Assembly: GCA_028583605.1 (NCBI GenBank)
Contig: CM053331.1
Span: 33,210,411-33,274,410, forward strand
Source: Dastarcus helophoroides
Taxonomy: Eukaryota; Arthropoda; Insecta; Coleoptera; Bothrideridae
Length of the DNA: 64,000 nucleotides
Direction: 5' to 3'
Positions within the stretch are counted from its first letter, which is position 1, and every line of letters starts with the position of its first letter. A program made the position numbers and the translations under genes. The notes beneath the pieces were generated by a model. That model ran no database searches. It was not told the DNA's origin and saw only the letters and a program-made list of their open reading frames with translations. This document shows positions 48,401-61,240 of the stretch, one piece after another.

Positions 48401-51400
48401 AATTTTCAAAAAATTTCAATATTCGAAAATAGGATAAAATTTACAAAAATTTCCAAATTTTTGGAAAATTCAAACAATTAAAAATTTTTAGAAAATTCAA
48501 AAAATTGAGTCAAAATATTTAAAAAAATAAACATTTTAGAGAAGCCCTAAAATATTGAAAAAAGTCGAAAATGTTGAAGTTAAAAGTGTTGAAGTCAAAA
48601 TTTTTAAAAAAGGTCAAAATTTCAAAAAAAAACGTTTAATTTTTTACGGAAAGTTAAAATTTTCAAAAAGTTAGTTTTCCAAAAAAATCAAAATTTTGGA
48701 AAATTTGGTATTTTCAGTATTGGAAATGGGGTGTGTATGAATTATTTAGTTCAATTAAACACCACACTTTAATTATCGAGACTTTATTTATTCAAGAGGT
48801 CTCGGAAGGTGTGTGTTGTCGCGACGAAATTATAATCTCAACTTCATAGTCGAAAAGGAATCTTTTCGTAATATTTCCAAATACATCTGGTATATTTCAT
48901 GATACAGTGCTAATATACATGTCAACGTTAATCCCTTAAAACCTATATTCAGAAAAGGGATTGACCAGCGTTCTTAAAATTAATCATCCACCTAAGAGTG
49001 TTCCAAATAAGTTGAAGTACCCATATCAGATTTCACTTCGTAAAAGACACAGCGAAACTCGTAAAGCATTCGAGGGTATCTAATATTTTACTTTAAAATA
49101 AGTACCGATAGATTTTTGCTCTCACGTTTTAAACGTGATTTCCAACATTCAGAATTCAAAAAGTTAAAAAAATGGCACAATTTTCAAAAAAATAAAATAA
49201 TCCAAAGTATCAAAAATGGTTAAGATTTTGAAAAAATTTCGATATTGCAACAATTGAAAAATTTTGGATTTTTGAAATTTTATAAAAGTCGAACATTTAT
49301 TTAAAAATGTATTATTAGAAATTTTCATGAATATTAAATGAAAATTCTGAAAAATGTTCGAAAAAATTGGGATTTTAAAAAGGTCGACATTTTGCAAAAA
49401 ATGTCGCCATTTTCAATCATAGAATTAAAATTTCGTTTAATATTTTTCCCACCCAGGTTGAAAATATTCAAATTTTTAATAATGAAAATTGACAACATTT
49501 CGAAGTAAGAAAAAGTCAAATTTTAAGGAACAAACGAAATTTGGAAATTTTCAAAAAAGTTACAGTTTTAAAAAATGAGAAATTTTCAAAAAAAAATTAA
49601 TTTCGAAAGTAGTCGAAATTTTGAAAAAAGCAAACAGTTGTTATTTTGGAAAAAGTCCAGTATGAGAAACTTAATAGTAAGAATTTCCAAAATAGTGAAA
49701 TTTTGAAAAATAACGCAGTTAAAAAAATCCGGATTTCTCAAAATGACTTAAATTAAAAAAAAATCTAAACTTTGAAAAATCGAAATTTTGATAAAAAAAG
49801 GTAAGAATTTTGAAAAAAGCCTAAATTTTTAAAAAAAGTTAAACTTTAAAAAAGTTCAAAATTTTTAAAAAAAAGATGATTCCAAAAAGCTTGAAATTTT
49901 CAAAAAATGTCGATTTTAAAAAAATGTCGATTTCGAAAAAATGTCCATTTAAAAAAAATCGAACTTTCCAAAAAATAAATGAAAATTTCAAGGAAAAGCT
50001 ACAATTCTCAAAAAAGTGTAAGTTTTGAAAAGCAGAAAATTGAAAAAGTCAAAATTTCCAAAAAAACCAAAGAAAGACGAAATTTTCGAAAATGTTCAAA
50101 CTTTTAAAAAAGTGGAAATTTTCAACAAAATCGGGACTTTAAAAAGTCAAAATTTTAGAAAAAATCGAAATTTTGTAAAATAACGCAATTAAAAAATTTG
50201 GATTTTTCAAAATGGCTTGAAAAGCCGAAAATTGAAAAAGTAAAAAATTTCCAAAAAAAAACCAAAGAAAGACGAAATTTTCGAAAATGTTGAAACTTTT
50301 AAAAAAGTGGAAATTTTCAAAAAATCGGAACTTTAAAAAGTCAAAATTTTGAAAATAATCGAAATTTTGTAAAATAACGCAATTAAAAAATTTGGATTTT
50401 TCAAAATGGCTTAAAAATTAGAAAATTGAAAAAGTTAAAATTTCCAAAAAAAAAAAAAACCAAAGGAAGACGAAATTATTGAAAATGTTGAAACTTCTAA
50501 AAAAGTGGAAATTTTCAAAAAAATCGGAACTTTAAAAAGTCAAAATTTTGAAAATAATCGAAATTTTGTAAAATAACGCAATTAAAAAATTTGGATTTTT
50601 CAAAATGGCTTGAAAAGCAGAAAATTGAAAAAGTTAAAATTTCCAAAAAAAAACCAAAGAAAGACGAAATTTTCGAAAATGTTCAAACTTTTAAAAAAGT
50701 GGAAATTTTCAAAAAAATCGGAACTTTAAAAAAGTCAAAATTTTGAAAAAAGTCGAAATTTTGAAGTCAAAATTTTGAAAAAAGTCGAAATTTTGAAGAA
50801 TGATGATTTTTTTAAAAAATAACGAAGTTTTCAGTTAAAAAAATGGAATAATTCAAAGGAATTAAAATCAAAAAAGTCAGAATTTCGAGAAAAAATCGTA
50901 AAAAGGTTAAAATTTTTAAAAAAGGGGGACGTGGGGAAAACTTTAAATTTTCAAAAAATACAAATATAAAAAAATCTAAATTTTGAAAATATAAGTCGGA
51001 ACTTTAAAGTCAAAATTTTGAAAAAAGTCGAAATTTTGAAAAATAACGAAATTAAAAAATCTAGATTTTTCCAAATGGCTTGAATTTAAAAAAATCTAAA
51101 CTTTACAAAATCGAAATTTTGATAAAAGTAGGTGAGAATTTAGAAAAAAGCCTAAATTTTTTAAAAAAGTCAAACTAAAAACGTTCAAAAATTTTAAAAT
51201 GTGGAAATTTTCAAAAAAGAAGATTAGATTCCAAAAAAGTCGAAATTTTCAAAAAATGTCGATTTTAAAAAAATCGAACTTCCCAAAAAATAAATCAAAA
51301 TTTGAAGGAAAAGCTACAATTCTCAAAAAAGTGTAAGTTTTAGAAAAGCAGAAAATTCAAAAAGTCAAAACTTCCAAAAAAAAAAAACCAACGAAAGACG

Positions 51401-54400
51401 AACTTTTCGAAAATGTTCAAACTTTTAAAAAGTGAAAATTTTGAAAAAAATTTCGAAATTTTGAAAAATGATTTGTTTTAAAAAACGAAAGTTTTCAATT
51501 AAAAAAATGGAATAATTCAATGAGATCAAAATCAAATAAGTCACAATTTCGAGAAAAAATCGTAAAAAGGTTAAAATTTTTAAAAAAGAGAGACTTGGGG
51601 AAAACTTTAAATTTTCAAAAAAGACAAATATAAAAAAATCTAAATTTTGAAAATATAAGTCGGAACTTTAAAGTCAAAGTTTTGAAAAAAGTCGAAATTT
51701 TGAAAAATAACGAAATTATAAAATCTAGATTTCTCCAAATGGCTTGAATTTAGAAAAAAGCCTAAATTTTTTTAAAAAAGTCAAACTAAAAACGTTCAAA
51801 AATTTTAAAATGTGGAAATTTAAAAAAAAAAAGATTAGATTCTAAAAAAGTCGAAAATAACGCAATTAAAAAAATCTAAATTTTTAAAATAACTTGGAAT
51901 TTAAAAAAAATCTACACTTTCGCTAAATCGAAATTTTGATAAAAGTAGGTAAGAATTTTGAAAAAAGTCTACATTTTTAATAAAAAATCAAATTAAAAAA
52001 AGTTCAAAAATTTTAAAATGTGTAAATATGTCAAAAAAAAGACGAGACTCCAAAAAAGCCGAAATTTTCAAAAAATGTCGATTTAAAAAAAAATCGAACT
52101 TTTCAAAAAATAAATCAAAATTTGAAGGAAAAGCTACAATTCTCAAAAAAGTGTAAGTTTTAGAAAAGCAGAAAATTCAAAAAGTCAAAACTTCCAAAAA
52201 AAAAAAACCAACGAAAGACGAACTTTTCGAAAATGTTCAAACTTTTAAAAAGTGGAAATTTTCAAAAAGTCGGAACTTTAAAAAGTCAAAATTTTGAAAA
52301 AAAATCGAAATTTTGTAAAATAACGCAATTAAAAAATTTGGATTTTTCAAAATGATAGATTTAGAAAAAAATTCTAAACTTTGAAAAATCGAGATTTAGA
52401 AAAAAGTACGTAAGAGTTTTGAAAAAAGCGTGAATTTTTAAAAAAAGTCAAACTTTAAAAAAGTTCAAAATTTTTAAAATGTGGAAATTTTCAAAAAAAA
52501 GAGACTTCAAAAAAGTCGAAATTTTCAAAAACATGTCGATTTCAAAAAATCGAACTTTTCAAAAAATAAGTCAAAATTTCAAGGAAAAGCTACAGTTTTC
52601 AAAAAAGTGTAAGTTTTAGAAAAGCAGATAATTCAAAAAGTCAAAATTTCCAACAAAAAAAACCAAAGAAAGACGAAATTTTCGAGAATGTTCAAACTTT
52701 TAAAAAAGTGGAAAGTTTCAAAAAGTCGGAACTTTAAAAAAAGTCAAAATTTAAAAAAAGTTCAAATTTTGAAAAATCATGCAAGTAAAAAAATCCAGAT
52801 TATTAAAGTGGCTTAAATTTAAAAAAAAAATCTAAACTTTGAAAATCGAAATTTTGTTAAAAGTAGGTAAGAATTTTGAAAAAATCCTAGATTTTTAAAG
52901 AGTCAAATTTTAAAAAAGTTCAAAATTTTTAAAATGTGGAAATTTTCAGAAAAAAGATTAGACTCCAAAAAAAATCGAACTTCAAAAAATTTCGATTTAT
53001 AAAATCCAACTTTTCAAAAAGGAAGTCAAAATTTCAAGGAAAAACTCCAATTCTCAAAAAAATGTAAATTTTTAAAAAGCAGAAAACTCAAAGAGTCAAA
53101 ATTTCAAAAAAAAACCGAAGAAAGACGAAATTTTCGAAAATGTTCAAACATTTAAAAAAGTGGAAATTTACCAAAAGTCGGAACTTTAAAAAGTCAAAAT
53201 TTTGAAAAAAGTCGAAATTTTGAAAAATCACGCAATTAAAAAAAAATCCAGATTTTTAAAATGGCTTAAATTTTTTAAAAAAATCCAAACTTTGAAAAAT
53301 CGAAATTTTGATAAAAGTAGGTAAGAATTTTGAAAAAGTCCTAAATTTAAAAAAAATGTCAAATTAAAAAAAGTTCAAAAATTTTAAAATGTGGAAATAT
53401 GTCAAAAAAAAAAGACGAGACTCCAAAAAAGTCGAAATTTACAAAAAATGTCGATTTAAAAAATCGAACTTTCCAAAAAATAAATCAAAATTTCAAGAAA
53501 AAACCCAATTCTCAAAAAAGTGTAAGTTTTTAAAAAGTAGAAAATTCAAAAAGTCAAAATTTCAAAAAAAAACAAGAAATTTTCGAAAATGTTCAAACAT
53601 TTAAAAAAGTGGAAATTTTCAAAAAGTTGGAACTTTAAAAAAAGTCAAAATTTTGAAAAAAGTCGACATTTTGAAAAATGATGCAATTAAAAAAAAATCC
53701 AGATTTTTAAAATGACTAAAATTTTAAAAAAAATCCAAACTGAAAAATCGAAATTCTGATAAAAGTAGGTAAGAATTTTTAAAAAAAGTCTAAATTTAAA
53801 AAAGTTCAAAATTTTTAAAATGTGGAAATTTTCATAAAAAAGATGAGACTCCAAAAAAGTCGAAATTTTCAAAAAATTTCATTTTAAAAAAATCGAACTT
53901 TTCAAAAAATTTCGATAAAAAAATCGAACTTTTCAAAAAATAAGTCAAAATTTCAAGGAAATTTCAAAATTTCAAAAAATTTCAAAAATTTCAAAAAAGT
54001 GTAAGTTTTAGAAAAGTAGAAAATTTAAAGTCAAAATTTCAAAAAAAACAGACGAAATTTTCGAAAATCTCCAAACATTTAAAAAAGTGGAACTTAAAAA
54101 AAAGTAGAAGTTTTGAACAATAACGCAATTAAAAAAATCTAAATTTTTAAAATAACTTGGAATTTAAAAAAAATCTACACTTTCGCTAAATCGAAATTTT
54201 GATAAAAGTAGGTAAGAATTTTGAAAAAAGTCTACATTTTTAAAAAAAAATCAAATTAAAAAAAGTTCAAAAATTTTAAAATGTGTAAATATGTCAAAAA
54301 AAAGACGAGACTCCAAAAAAGCCGAAATTTTCAAAAAATGTCGATTTAAAAAAAAATCGAACTTTTCAAAAAATAAGTCAAAATTTCAAGGAAAAGCTAC

Positions 54401-56950
54401 AATTCTCAAAAAAGTGTAAGTTTTAGAAAAGTAGAAAATTCAGAAAGTCAAAATTTCCAACAAAAAAACCAAAGACGAAATTTTCAAAAATGTTCAAACT
54501 TTTAAAAAAGTGGAAATTTTGAAAAATAATGCAAAAAAATCAAGGTTTTTCAAAATGGCTTGAATTAAAAAAAAATCTAAACTTTGCAAAATCGAAATTT
54601 TGATAAAAGTACGTCAGAATTTTGAAAAGTCTAAATTAAAAAAAAAATTAAACTTTAAAAAAGTTCAAAATTTTTAAAATGTGGAAATTAAAAAAAAAGA
54701 TGAGATTCCAAAAAAGTCGACATTTTCAAAAAATTTTGATTAAAAAAAATGGAACTTTTCAAAAAATAAGTCAAAATTTCAAGAAAAGTGCCCAATTTTC
54801 AAAAAAGTGTAAGTTTTGGAAAAGTCAAAATTTCAAAAAAAAGACGAAATTTTCGAAAATGTCCAAACATTTAAAAAAGTGGAAATTTTCAAAAATAACG
54901 CAATTAAAAAATCTAGATTTTCAAAATGGCTTAAATTTTAAAAAAAAATCTAGACTTTTGCTAAATCGAAATTTTGATGAAGATAGGTAAGAATTAAGAA
55001 AAAAGTCAAAATTTTAAAAAAGTCAAACTTTAAAAAAGTTCAAAAATTTTAAAATGTGGAAATATGTCAAAAAAAAGACGAGACTTCAAAAAAGTCGAAA
55101 TTTTCAAAAAATGTCGATTTAAGAAAAATCGAACTTTTTAAAAAATAAGTCAAAATTTCAAGGAAAATCTACAATTCTCAAAAAAGTGTAAGCTTTAAGA
55201 AAGTAGAAAATTCAAAGTCAAAATTTCAAAAAAAACCAAGAAATTTTCGAAAATGTTCAAACATTTAAAAAAGTGGAAATTTTCAAAAAGTCGGAACTTT
55301 AAAAAAAGTCAAAATTTTGAAAAAAGTCGACATTTTGAAAAATCACGCAATTAAAAAAATTCCAGATTTTTAAAATGGCTTAATTTTAAAAAAATCTAAA
55401 CTTTGGAAAAGCAAAATTTTGATAAAAGTAGGTAAGAATTTAGAAAAATCCTAAATTTTAAAAAAAGTCTAAATTTAAAAAAGTTCAAAATTTTTAAAAT
55501 GTGGAAATTTTCATAAAAAAGATGAGACTCCAAAAAAGTGGAAATTTTCAAAAAAATTTGATTTAAAAAATTTAAACTTTTCAAAAAATAAGTCAAAATT
55601 TCAAGGAAAAACCCCAATTTTCAAAAAAGGTTAAGTTTTAGAAAGGTAAAAAATTCAAAAGTCAAAATTTGCAAAAAAAAAACCAAAAGAAAGACGAAAC
55701 TTTCGTAAATGTTCAAACTTTTAAAAAAGTGGAAATTTTCAAAAGGTCGGAACTTCAAAAAGTCAGAATTTTGAAAAAATTCGAAATTTTGAAAAATAAT
55801 GCAATTAAAAAAAATCAGGATTTTTCAAAATGGCTTGAATTAAAAAAAAATCTAAACTTTGCAAAATCGAAATTTTGATAAAAGTAGGTAAGAATTTTGA
55901 AAAAAGCCTAAATTTTTTTAAAAAGTCAAACATTAAAAAAGTTCAAAATTTTAAAATGCGGAAATTTTCAAAAAAAAAGATGAGATTCCAAAAAGGTCGA
56001 CAAATTCAAAGAATGTTGATTTAAAAAATCGAATTTTCCAAAAAATAAATCAAAATTTCAAGGAAAAGCTACAATTCTCAAAAAGGTGTAAGTTTTAGAA
56101 AAGTAGACAATTCAAAAAGTCAAAACTTTCAAAAAAAAAACAAAAAGGCGAAATTTTCGAAAATGTTCAAACATTTAAAAAATTGGAAATTTTCAAAAAG
56201 TCGGAACTTAAAATAAAGTAAAAATTTTGAAAAATAACGCAATTAAAAAAATCTGGATTTTTGAAATGGCTTAAATTTAAAAAAATCTAAACTTTTGCTA
56301 AATCAAAATTTTGATAAAAGTAGATAAGAATTTTGAAAAAAGTCTAAATTTAAAAAAAAAGTCAAACTTTCAAAATGTTCAAAAATTTTAAATGTGGAAA
56401 TATGTCAAAAAAAGACGAGACTCCAAAAAAGTCAAAATTTTCAAAAAATGTCGATTAAAAAAGAATCGAACTTTTCAAAAAATAAGTCAAAATTTCAAGG
56501 AAAAGCTACAATTCTCAAAAGAGTGTAAATTTTAGAAAAGCAGACAATTCAAAGGTCAAAACTTTCAAAAAACAAAACAAAGAAAGACCAAATTTTCGAA
56601 AATGTTCAAAGTTTTAAAAAAGTGGAAATTTTCAAACCATCGGAACTTTAAAAGTCGAAATGTTGAAAAAAGTCGAAATTGTTGAAAAAAACTCGAAATT
56701 TTGAAAAATGATGATTTTTTTTTTAAAATAACGAAAGTTTTCAATTAAAAAAATGGAATAATTCAATGAGATCAAAATCAAATAAGTCACAATTTCGAGA
56801 AAAAATCGTAAAAAGGTTAAAATTTTTAAAAAAGAGAGAATTGGGGAAAACTTTAAATTTTCAAAAAAGACAAATATAAAACAATCTAAATTTTGAAAAT
56901 ATAAGTTTTGAAAATCAAAATTTTCGAAAATATTGATTTTTTAAAATTTT
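48400..56950. repeat. A-rich repeat block with ~200- and ~450-bp periodicity
   Basis: The marker TAACGCAATTAAAAAA and its variants sits at 50181, 50375 and 50574 (about 197-bp steps) and at 52321, 52777, 53228, 53679, 54121, 54527, 54896, 55343, 55797 and 56235 (mostly 440-456-bp steps). A ~450-bp unit carries in order AAATCGAAATTTTGATAAAA, GTAGGTAAGAATTTTGAAAA, AAATTTTTAAAATGTGGAAA, GAGACTCCAAAAAAGTCGAA, AAATAAGTCAAAATTTCAAG, GTGTAAGTTTTAGAAAAG and GACGAAATTTTCGAAAATGT. Lys-rich open frames here are by-products. One LTR copy is inserted at the left. Confidence 0.88.
48718..49147 (-). mobile_element. Solo LTR (or LTR-like MITE), 430 bp, TTCAG target duplication
   Basis: On the minus strand it starts TGTTGGAAATCACG and ends CCCCATTTCCAATA. 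Both flanks carry TTCAG (48713-48717 and 49148-49152). TGTTGGAAAT and ATTTCCAATA form imperfect terminal inverted repeats. The minus strand has AATAAATAAA about 70 bp from its end, as expected of an LTR polyadenylation signal. The same sequence lies in the opposite orientation at 63121-63548. The 5-bp duplication fits BEL/Pao or related retroelements; the TG..TA ends are slightly unusual. Confidence 0.85.
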
Positions 56951-58579
56951 GGCAAAATTGGGGGCACCTGTCCCTTCGAACTACCTACACTAGCCATACA
57001 AAAATAGAGCTTATGGGTTACTTTGTTCCCCCCCTCCCCCCTTCAGAAAATTATTTCTGTATTCGTTCTTGAAAAAAATATTATTCTTTAAGTGGATTAC
57101 AACTGAAGGCAGAATTTTAATTATTCATTTAAAGGGATTTGGCCTTGAAATCAATAAAAAATATTATTGTTTTTTTTTATCCCTTTTTGCAGAAAGTGGC
57201 ACGCCACGTCTTAAAGTGACTAGTTTTGTACAGACATATTTTATGGAAAAAATAAAATTTTAATGTTAATTTCTTTACTTAACAATCTTATATTGAATAG
57301 GAAGGAACAAAAGTAAATTTCATATCCTCACGTCGTATTGAGCTTGTACAGAGATCTAGAATAATTGTCCGGATTCTGAACGCAGCCTGTCGCCATCGCT
57401 ATCAGAACTGATTTCCGTTGCTCAAAATTGTCTTCTTTTTCGCGGTCAAATGTGCTATTTTAATATTTGACAGCAAATGACAGTTCTATTCATTGGCTTA
57501 CTAAATTTTTACATTTGGGTATTATTTTGTGGATTTCATAAGCTTTATTTCGTGTTTTTAAACAGTATTTTTCAATACTACAGTCCAAGAAGGTAGAATA
57601 AATACGTGAGTAATTAATTTATTAGTTATTAATTTGTTTGTTTTAATTTTAGGCTAAGAAAATGGTTTTTTTTTACACATTTCAAAACCCTCACCTGCGC
57701 TCGTGATTCTAGTACTGGTTTCTAAAATAGGTGCGCGGCGCAAAAAATTAGTATGAAGCGGCACGGACAATCATTCTCAATCTCACCGTATAAGCCTGAT
57801 TTTCAAATGTTAATTTTATAATTCCTAAATTGTCAAGCGAAATTTAACATATAGGTGTAAAAAACAATTTATTATTCATAATTCGTAATGAGACAGCGCC
57901 GGTATCGGTTCATATTTCATAATTATTAGGTCAATAAAGTTTCCGGGGCACAGCCTGTACATGAGGAAATTTAAAATCAGCTTTTGACAGCCGCAACAAT
58001 CGACAATCAAAACAGTCATCGTTGTGAAAGCCGGCGAGATAAATACTCTCGATAGCTTTTAAATTTCATCGCCACCGAGTGCATAAAAGAAATCAACTAT
58101 TAAGATTTTCAAACAAGTGCATGATTCATTTATCGATTCTTTCGGTGCGCATGCAGCGCAAACGTATCCGTTTGCCGGTTTTTGTCGGAGAAAATTACAG
58201 AAACCGGTGACTAACGCAATGGTCGATTGGACGATTCTCTCCCACCAGCGACGATCGACCTACCAAACGCCGTCTCGATACCCCTGCGAAAGATGCAGAG
58301 GGGAGCGCAGGGTTCGCCATCTGGGTTTGCCAGTTGAATTTGTGTGAAAACGGCATCGAATAAACTCGCGTGGAAAGTCGGGCTCCCAATATTTACCGGG
58401 TACGCGAAAGTTTGTAAATTTTCCCGATCAAAACCCGCCGGTGGTGATCTGTAATCGGTGGTTCGGCGTTCAGAAACAAAAAGACGCTACGGGCGTGGCC
58501 AATTCGGTTTACCCGTCAAACTGTCAGTTTTCCTGTGATAACGATAACAATGTTGTACTAGTGAAAAGTTTTAGCAACG
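56951..58579 (+). other. Upstream region and 5' UTR of the septin gene
   Basis: At 56955-57047 lies a transposon-like end with GGGGGCACCTGTCCCTTCGA and later TTTGTTCCCCCCCTCCCC. From about 57950 the sequence becomes clearly GC-richer, as expected for the promoter and untranslated leader of the gene that follows. Small open frames at 58117-58347 (plus) and 58195-58389 (minus) show no recognisable product and are not called. No TATA box was identified. Confidence 0.5.
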
Positions 58580-60388
58580 ATGAGTGCCAATAATGTGAAT
58601 GCTCAAGTCCCTACTACTCAGGCAACGGCAACAATTAAATCCCGACCAAATATCATGCCTAGCAGTTACATGTACACCTCGAGCAGCGCGCTTTTGAATC
58701 GAAATTCCGACAACAAACCGACACCGCCACCCACGTTACCCAAATACACGTCGAGCTTTAACGCGGGGAGCGGCATCAACAGAGACAGGGACAAAGACGG
58801 CATCGGGGGCTCCTACCGGTTGTCGAGTTTGGACCGTTTAGCCATGAGGCAGAAATTCATGGACCAGCAAAGCCCTACGAATACACAACCCGCTGCGAAT
58901 GGCACGACCAACTGCAACGGCACGGAAACCACACAGGCGAGCTTAATACAAACCAAACGGGAAATGTTTTTCTCTTCGACTGAAACTAAAGACTCTAACA
59001 GAATAAACAAAGTTCCTTCCGTTGAAAAAACCGAACCCGTAAAAAACACATCCCCGGATTCAACAACCAAAGATGACACCAGTAAAGAATCTACCCCAGA
59101 AATCGTAAAGGAACGACCCAAACCCAAAGAATTGGACGGGTACGTCGGGTTCGCTAATTTACCCAATCAGGTTTACAGGAAGGCGGTTAAAAAAGGCTTT
59201 GAATTTACCCTAATGGTTGTAGGTGAGTCTGGACTTGGCAAATCCACCCTTATTAATTCCATGTTTTTGACTGAGATCTATAATTCCACGGACTACCCTG
59301 GCCCGACGCAACGGCTCAAAAAAACCGTAGCTGTGGAGACCACGCGTGTCCTTTTAAAAGAAAACGGCGTCAACCTCCAATTGACCATGGTGGACACCCC
59401 GGGCTTCGGCGACGCTGTAGACAACAGCAACTGCTGGGCCCCAATCATCGAATACATCGAGTCCAAATACGAAGACTTCCTAAACTGCGAGGCGCGCGTT
59501 ACGAGGAAGCAAGTCCCCGATCAAAGGGTCCACTGCTGCCTCTATTTCATTCAACCCTCGGGCCACGGCCTCAAATCCCTAGATATAGAATTCATGAAGC
59601 GATTATGTGATAAAGTGAATATTATTCCGGTTATCGCCAAAGCTGACACCCTGACGGCCGACGAGTGCGCCCTATTTAAAAAACAAATCCTCAACGAGAT
59701 AGCGCAAAACAAAATAAAAATTTACGAATTTCCTGATACAGCCGAAGACGATGAAGAGCACAAAGTGAATAAAACGCTCAAAGACCGTGTCCCGTTTGCG
59801 GTCGTGGGGTCCAACACAGTCATAGAAGTCGATGGTAAGAAAGTGAGAGGAAGGAAGTACCCATGGGGGGTGGCGCAGGTCGAAAATTTGGAACATTGCG
59901 ACTTTATAGCTTTGCGAAACATGGTTATTAGAACGCATCTGCAAGATCTGAAAGACGTCACTAACAACGTCCACTATGAGAATTACAGGTGTAGAAAGTT
60001 GGCAGGATTGGGGGCCGATGGCAAGCCTTCGCGAATTTCTAATAAGAATCCGCTGGCGCAGATGGACGAGGAGAAGCGCGAGCACGATCTCAAGATGAAG
60101 AAGATGGAAGCCGAGATGGAACAAGTCTTTGAGATGAAGGTGAGGGAGAAGAAGCAGAAGTTGAAAGATAGCGAGTTGGAGTTGACTAGAAGGCACGAAG
60201 CTACTAAGAAGCAGTTGGAGCAGCAAGCGAAGGAGCTGGAGGAGAAGCGAAGGCAGTTCGAGATCGAGAAAGAGCAGTGGGAGAAGGAAAATCAAGTTAC
60301 GATGGAAGAATTGAGACGAAGGTCATTAGAAGGTAGCAGAGAGACTGTTGATGGGAAAAAAGAAAAGAAGAAAAAGGGTTTGTTCTAG
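58580..60388 (+). CDS. pnut: Septin, peanut / SEPT7 class
   Basis: A complete intronless frame of 602 codons starting at ATGAGTGCC and ending TAG. Residues 1 to about 190 are a low-complexity Ser/Thr/Asn-rich extension, making the protein longer than Drosophila peanut (539 residues). A polybasic membrane-binding stretch RKAVKK is at 200-205. The GTPase domain follows: P-loop GESGLGKST 215-223, switch DTPGFGD 272-278, specificity motif AKADT 353-357. After NKNPLAQ (488-494) a charged coiled coil runs to about 590, and the protein ends KEKKKKGLF like other SEPT7-class septins. Known: these septins assemble with other groups into heteromeric filaments at the cleavage furrow and cell cortex and are needed for cytokinesis and cell polarity. 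The conserved core [18 protein letters not shown] fixes the assignment. All key residues are intact. Confidence 0.97.
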   Translation: MSANNVNAQVPTTQATATIKSRPNIMPSSYMYTSSSALLNRNSDNKPTPPPTLPKYTSSFNAGSGINRDRDKDGIGGSYRLSSLDRLAMRQKFMDQQSPTNTQPAANGTTNCNGTETTQASLIQTKREMFFSSTETKDSNRINKVPSVEKTEPVKNTSPDSTTKDDTSKESTPEIVKERPKPKELDGYVGFANLPNQVYRKAVKKGFEFTLMVVGESGLGKSTLINSMFLTEIYNSTDYPGPTQRLKKTVAVETTRVLLKENGVNLQLTMVDTPGFGDAVDNSNCWAPIIEYIESKYEDFLNCEARVTRKQVPDQRVHCCLYFIQPSGHGLKSLDIEFMKRLCDKVNIIPVIAKADTLTADECALFKKQILNEIAQNKIKIYEFPDTAEDDEEHKVNKTLKDRVPFAVVGSNTVIEVDGKKVRGRKYPWGVAQVENLEHCDFIALRNMVIRTHLQDLKDVTNNVHYENYRCRKLAGLGADGKPSRISNKNPLAQMDEEKREHDLKMKKMEAEMEQVFEMKVREKKQKLKDSELELTRRHEATKKQLEQQAKELEEKRRQFEIEKEQWEKENQVTMEELRRRSLEGSRETVDGKKEKKKKGLF

Positions 60389-60566
60389 TAATAGTGATTA
60401 TTTAGGACTGTAATTTTGGTAATCCTACGTTTTTAAGCTATATATTTATATACGATTACGCAGTCGAGAATTAAATTATATTATTTGGAAATTCCACAAC
60501 AGAAAGAACTGCCAGCATAGTGTAAGATTTAATGAATTTTATATTTTTTACCTGCAGTGAAATACA

Positions 60567-60572
60567 AATAAA
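60567..60572 (+). promoter_or_regulatory. Candidate poly(A) signal of pnut
   Basis: AATAAA about 180 bp after the stop; a second one is at 60742-60747. Confidence 0.55.
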
Positions 60573-60741
60573 TGTTTAAATATTATAATGATTATTTAAT
60601 TAAAAAGTGAGGATTTTAAAAAGATTGTTTAAAAAATATTATGTTAAAGTCTAGTGTCTTTTCATGACATTTTGCTTAGAAGCAATGTGCCATTTTTATA
60701 TTATTTTTATTCTTAAAACTATGTGTACGTAAAACAGTGAA

Positions 60742-60747
60742 AATAAA
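60742..60747 (+). promoter_or_regulatory. Second candidate poly(A) signal of pnut
   Basis: AATAAA within GAAAATAAAAATG, about 355 bp after the stop codon. Confidence 0.5.
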
Positions 60748-60749
60748 AA

Positions 60750-61240
60750 TGTAGAATTTGTATACATGCCTTTTATTTATTAATTTTATTTTTATATTTC
60801 ATGAACGAGATGAAAATCTGATTACGTTTAATTACCTTGAATGTCACTCTAATTAATTAAGTATCTGCAATATTAACGAGGGTGCCTATTGCCTAACTTT
60901 CAGAAAATTTGTTTTGTTTCGGGAATTTCTAGATTCATAAATTTTAAAACTCGGTTTATATCAAATTTCAGTTATACAGTACAGATTTTTTTTAAGGGGG
61001 AAATATTTTATTACACACTTATGCCTTTTTTATTTTAAAATTTTAATTGGGCCAGTTTTTGCCAAACTTTATGGCCATGGAACACAATAAGTAATGAAAT
61101 TTCAATAGAACACATAACTATTTCATGGTAGACTCTTATTAGTCGGAAGCATTATGTTTATTAATTTTATTTAACATTTCTGAGACCCAGTTTGAAAATA
61201 TTTAACACATTACTTTGTAATTAGCAACAGTATAAGATTT
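60750..61240. other. Unassigned AT-rich sequence after pnut
   Basis: No gene, RNA or clear repeat seen. Confidence 0.5.

Noticed and set aside
53389..55878. Lys-rich open frames in the A-rich block
   Set aside because: Same reason: A-rich tandem repeat translated in an open frame; no conserved protein.
58117..58347. 76-codon frame upstream of the septin gene
   Set aside because: Lies in the GC-rich leader region, overlaps an opposite frame, and has no recognisable product; at most an upstream open frame.
58813..59166. 117-codon minus-strand frame
   Set aside because: Antisense shadow of the septin N-terminal region.
59672..60295. 207-codon minus-strand frame, Leu-rich
   Set aside because: It is antisense to the septin coiled-coil region, whose codon pattern keeps the opposite strand open.
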